In this document: one piece after another, positions 33,700 to 36,753 of the stretch
Layout: each line of letters opens with the position of its first letter
How positions within the stretch are numbered: position 1 is the first letter of the stretch
Made by a program: the position numbers and the translations under genes
The notes under the pieces: model-generated
Database searches by the model: none
Seen by the model: only the letters and a program-made list of their open reading frames with translations
What the model was told of the DNA's origin: nothing
Assembly (NCBI GenBank): GCA_000934385.1
Contig: KN880665.1
Coordinates: 1 to 36,753 of the forward strand
DNA length: 36,753 bases
DNA from: Cylindrobasidium torrendii FP15055 ss-10
Taxonomy: Eukaryota > Basidiomycota > Agaricomycetes > Agaricales > Physalacriaceae
Direction: 5' to 3'

Positions 33700-33745
33700 G
33701 CTCAATCAAGTTGGTCCTCGGCACGTATAGTGTGATCGCTTAGCT
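33700..33745 (+). promoter_or_regulatory. Conserved upstream box of family X copy 9
   Basis: CTCAATCAAGTTGGTCCTCG followed by GCACGTATAGTGTGATCGCT is shared, in the matching orientation, with 9260-9325, 5659-5695 and 11004-11050. It lies about 280 bp upstream of the candidate start at 34029. A promoter role is inferred only from position and conservation. Confidence 0.35.
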
Positions 33746-34028
33746 GGCCGGCCCTCCCACGAACATCCATCATGCCAGCACCGACCGCGGATTTTTTGCA
33801 TACACGCAAGCAAAGAAGAGAGCATTCAGTTTAATTCTGTGAGTGCATATGGTTGGATGTCATTTTTTCCAAACGTTGACAGCAGGCAACCAAGCGTTCA
33901 AGGCGATTTTGGATCGTAAACCTGGGAGAAGCGATCCTTTGCCAACTGTAAACGGACGCGGACTCCTTCACCGCTAGAGAACTCGCTCGCGAAAACTCAG
34001 GACCCCCACCGCAAATACCCAACTAGCC

Positions 34029-34824
34029 ATGGTAGACATATTTTCCCAGGAGCATTATGATGGGGGTATCATAGGTGCGTTCACTCTCTTCCATCCCCTC
34101 GGTGCATAATACGTTGCTGTCTGTGACGAAGTTGGATATGTCGCGTACGCTGCCGCTCCGCCCTACCCTCCCGAACTTTCCCAATTTGCCCTTACCCAGC
34201 CCTCCCCATCCATCTTTCCTCGGCGGAGTTTTTACATTTCACCAGCCTCAATACCGATATCAAGAACAAAACAGGCGGTATCCTACCAATGGCGCCTCAA
34301 AGCAGCGGGCACTCTCAGTATCTCTGGGGCCAGTCACGCAGTTCAATTCGTACGCCTCGCGCGACATGTCCATCATCAACCTCCCTCCTTCGCATGCTCT
34401 GGCTCGGTCTCTTCGACCGAAGGAGAACTGGCGACTGCTCATGATTCAAGACATGGACTCCGAGCCACCGTGCAAGCCCAGCCACGACGGAATGGCAAAG
34501 ATGGGATGGAGTGGGTTATCGTTCAATTCCGAGGTGCGTTTTTTTGATGTATTAGTTTTCCTGGTTGACACATTATCGATAGATTCTTCGCTCGTCTCGG
34601 ACATTCTCGTCCTCCCCCACCTCCGGACGTCAAAAAGCACAGAGCCCTCGGTCTGTTTGGCAGCTGGCAGCGTTGGTTTGCCGCCGCCGATACCCAAGGT
34701 GTCCGGAGTCACTGCTTGCATCGGCGGGATTACCACCAGGTCTTACTACAGCCAGCGCCCTCTCTATTCAGAAGCCAAGTCTGGCGTCAAAGCCTTTTAC
34801 ATCTACTCGCCTGTATCGGCGTAG
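34029..34824 (+). CDS. Family X protein, most intact front gene (uncharacterised)
   Basis: Joining 34029-34074, 34246-34533 and 34583-34824 gives an open frame of 191 codons. The ATG has a GCCATGG context. Exon 1 encodes MVDIFSQEHYDGGII; exon 2 (288 nt, phase 1 at both ends) starts ASIPISRTKQAVSYQW and ends DGMEWVIVQFR; exon 3 starts DSSLVSDILVLPHLR and contains CIGGITTRSYYSQRPLY. Intron 2 is 49 nt. Matching pieces in the same frame occur in copies 1, 2, 3 and 4, and copy 3 ends exon 3 after a similar length. I see no known domain, signal peptide or membrane span. It is the only copy whose three front exons are all open. It is tail-to-tail with the right-edge NLR, with decayed 3' blocks between. 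The stop at 34822 may be original or a recent break. Confidence 0.45.
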
Positions 34825-34829
34825 GAAAG

Positions 34830-36500
34830 GATTAGTTCGTTTCTTTACGACTTGTGTTTGAGTGAGCGTCGGCGCGGGTGGAGACAATGTTTGCGTGTAG
34901 ACGAGGCAGCATGTGATGCTATGTGGTCTGAGCTTGGAGGATTGTCGACAATACCCTTGAGGTGGTCTTTGGTAAGTTTTTTTCCTGTCCAACCTCCCTA
35001 TGACTGGATTTTCTGACCGCGCCGCAGGGTGTTGCTCCGTCTATTTGGGACAAACAGCGTGTATATGCATATCATGTCGAAGCTTTGGCTGAGCGAGAGA
35101 TGGGGTTCGAATCCAAGCTCGAGGAACGGCCGCGAGCGTGGGGATATCTTCTAGGCAAAGCTTGAATACGCACGGTCGCAGAGCAGATGAGGCGTCTGAG
35201 AACGGTTGGTCGAGATGAGCTGGAGACGCGAGCTGGGTGTAGAAGGGAGGAGCTTGGCGCTGGGACGTCGAGAGAATCGGTCGCGTCTGTCCAGATGGAT
35301 AAGGACGCGAAGGGAACGGCGCTCGTGTCGTTGCCGAAGCATAAGCTTGTCGAGCTGGCGAGGGTCGGCTGATGATGGTGCGTCTGTCCTTGTATGCCTA
35401 AACTTTTGCTGACTCGAGCTGTAGAGCGGGGGAACACCACGGCGGTGCGCGTGGAATTCATGTCAAAGGAGATGTCCGAAGGGGAATGGGACACAGGAGG
35501 ATGGTGAATGGGAGGAACGAGGTGGCGTACGGTACGAACCCGATCCAGTTCATGCACAATGGGTCGCTAATCACCACAAAGGCTCAATTCTTGGTATGGC
35601 GCGCTGTTTCTCTCTCTGCAGGGTGTTCGTGAGGAGGCGCGTCGTCGGATGCATCTGTCTCTGGAGTCGGATGGTGCCATGACCGGGAGTCGAACGTGGG
35701 GGCGGACATATATTTCGGCGGACGCGAGTGCGGGATAACTGGCGTTCAAATCCTCGTCGGGAGGTGCAGTGGCGTACGGTCCAAATCCGGTGGGGGTGAT
35801 CGAGGATTCCATTTTGGTTTCTGGCCATCACGAGTCGCTGTCCTTCCCATTCTTTTTGTCGACGGTCGTTTGGACAACAACGTCGAGTGTTCGTAGTGCA
35901 GGTTCATGCCGGGCCGTAGCCGCGGCGGGTGGTGGGTGGGACATACGGTGCGCTATACACTTTAGCTTGTGAACCTATACTGACTCGGGTACAGCGTCCT
36001 CGTTGACGGAATTCTTCTCAGATGCACGGCGTAGGCGCCTTGCGTCCAGACAAACACGCGGCGGTCATCCCCTTCTCTACGGCGCGCTGAATTCGTTATG
36101 CGAGCTAGACAAGGACTGGTGTCCCAATGCGTCTTGGCATGACATTCAGCTCGTCCTTCCGTCATCGTCCCGCTTATTGTGCGCCGTCGTCGCATGTATC
36201 CCGGACAACTTGTCGCTCCCGACGCATCGACTCGCTGTGCGCTCACGTCGGGTCGATACTACATGGGGACCGACATACTGGCGCCGCTCACAAATTAGCA
36301 CTCGTGAGTTACGGTGCTTGTGTACAACTATAGTATGCCGTGTCACTCACTTCGCTCATTTGCGACTTGCTCGCTCAAGCACTGTGGGTCTGCTCAATGT
36401 GGGACAATGCGTGTATACAGTCCCAATAAATACAAAATCTTGTTCGTTCCAAAGCAAACCACCGCGGCCAGTCCTCTCCGAAATCCTACGCCCCTCCATT
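34830..36500 (+). pseudogene. Family X unit, copy 9, downstream blocks
   Basis: These blocks follow the front gene in the order seen in copies 1, 4 and 8. Shared introns are 34972-35026 (TTCTGACCGCGCCGCAG end), 35378-35424 and 35948-35994 (47 nt, TACTGACTCGGGTACAG). Coding-like pieces are SIWDKQRVYAYHVEALAERE (about 35040-35100), VQMDKDAKGTALVSLPKHKL, NEVAYGTNPIQFMHNGSL (about 35518-35570), AVAYGPNPVGVIEDSILVSG (about 35770-35830) and a final block with LDKDWCPNASWHDIQL. One in-frame stop at 35163-35165 and later frame changes prevent a single product. They may be a second gene of the unit or the rest of the same gene. Confidence 0.45.
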
Positions 36501-36503
36501 GCG

Positions 36504-36552
36504 CTACAATTCTGTGGTCAACATGAGACATCATTTTGAAGGTAGTACTTAC
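36504..36552 (-). other. Candidate 3'-UTR intron of the right-edge NLR gene (49 nt)
   Basis: On the minus strand GTAAGTACTA starts 19 bases after the stop codon and AATTGTAG ends a 49-nt interval. Position and sequence agree with 247-295 and 28661-28709. Confidence 0.55.
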
Positions 36553-36571
36553 CATCTATGTAGTCCGTAGC

Positions 36572-36753
36572 TTAGGCCGAGTCCAACCTCGAGGACTCTG
36601 TGTCTTGCTGAGCAGCTTCGAGTGAAATAGCTTCCTGAAGGTTGCTCTCGTTCCCCGAGTGCTCAAACCGTGCTCGGAGCGATATGGCAAGGTTTCCAAG
36701 CAGCCATGCATGGTCTGGGTGACCACTGGGGGTCATAGCAAGTGCTTGACGTT
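36572..36753 (-). CDS. NLR-type protein, C-terminal TPR tail (partial, 5' end outside window)
   Basis: The minus strand is open from the window edge to a TAA at 36574-36572. It encodes RQALAMTPSGHPDHAWLLGN followed by LRARFEHSGNESNLQEAI, the last TPR-like repeat and C-terminus of a NACHT-TPR protein. It differs from the left-edge tail at only a few bases, so the two are recent duplicates in opposite orientation. The gene body lies to the right of the window. A family X copy (33735-36500) faces it tail-to-tail. Confidence 0.85.
   Translation of the reverse strand, partial: RQALAMTPSGHPDHAWLLGNLAISLRARFEHSGNESNLQEAISLEAAQQDTESSRLDSA

Noticed and set aside
1..36753. The inverted edge repeats as terminal inverted repeats of one giant transposon
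   Set aside because: The repeats are coding NLR tails that continue past the window. No target-site duplication, transposase or defined end is visible.

Overview
The window looks like nuclear DNA of a mushroom-forming basidiomycete (Agaricomycetes). Introns are short (mostly 45-60 nt, GT..AG, often with a CTGAC/CTAAC-like branch site), genes have many exons, and the immune-type genes are the NACHT + TPR receptors that are expanded in this fungal class. This is inferred from sequence style and recalled family knowledge; no search was run.

Two complete genes dominate. (1) LTN1 (listerin), plus strand, 12969-21864: a 15-exon model that splices without a frame break to 2191 codons and ends in a C4HC3 RING. 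It is the E3 ubiquitin ligase of ribosome-associated quality control. (2) A NACHT-TPR NLR-like receptor, plus strand, 24586-28657: a 12-exon model of 1160 codons with a basic N-terminus, six short symmetric phase-1 exons, a helical linker, a Walker A/B NACHT ATPase and C-terminal TPR-like repeats. The tails of two more NLR genes of the same family enter from the window edges (1-231 plus; 36572-36753 minus), both pointing inward.

Nearly all remaining DNA is made of decayed copies of one intron-containing gene unit, called family X here. I could not assign it to a known family. I recognise nine full or partial copies: an array on the minus strand at about 296-9260, a plus-strand piece at 9880-10740, minus-strand pieces at 11240-12100 and 22440-22800, a minus-strand copy at 28710-31180 and a plus-strand copy at 33735-36500. 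Splice sites and peptide pieces recur between copies, so the unit was once protein coding. The front part of the last copy still splices to an open 191-codon gene (34029-34824).

In all three places where an NLR 3' end is visible, a family X copy lies tail-to-tail with it at about the same distance, and a 49-nt intron sits just after the NLR stop codon. The duplicated unit is therefore a convergent NLR/X pair, not an NLR alone. A second duplicated segment (22440-24230 and 30650-32890) carries a small spliced ORF whose introns are conserved while its middle exon differs completely. A broken copy of the last LTN1 exon lies at 33480-33625. The overall picture is a conserved housekeeping gene (LTN1) embedded in a fast-turnover NLR/X cluster.
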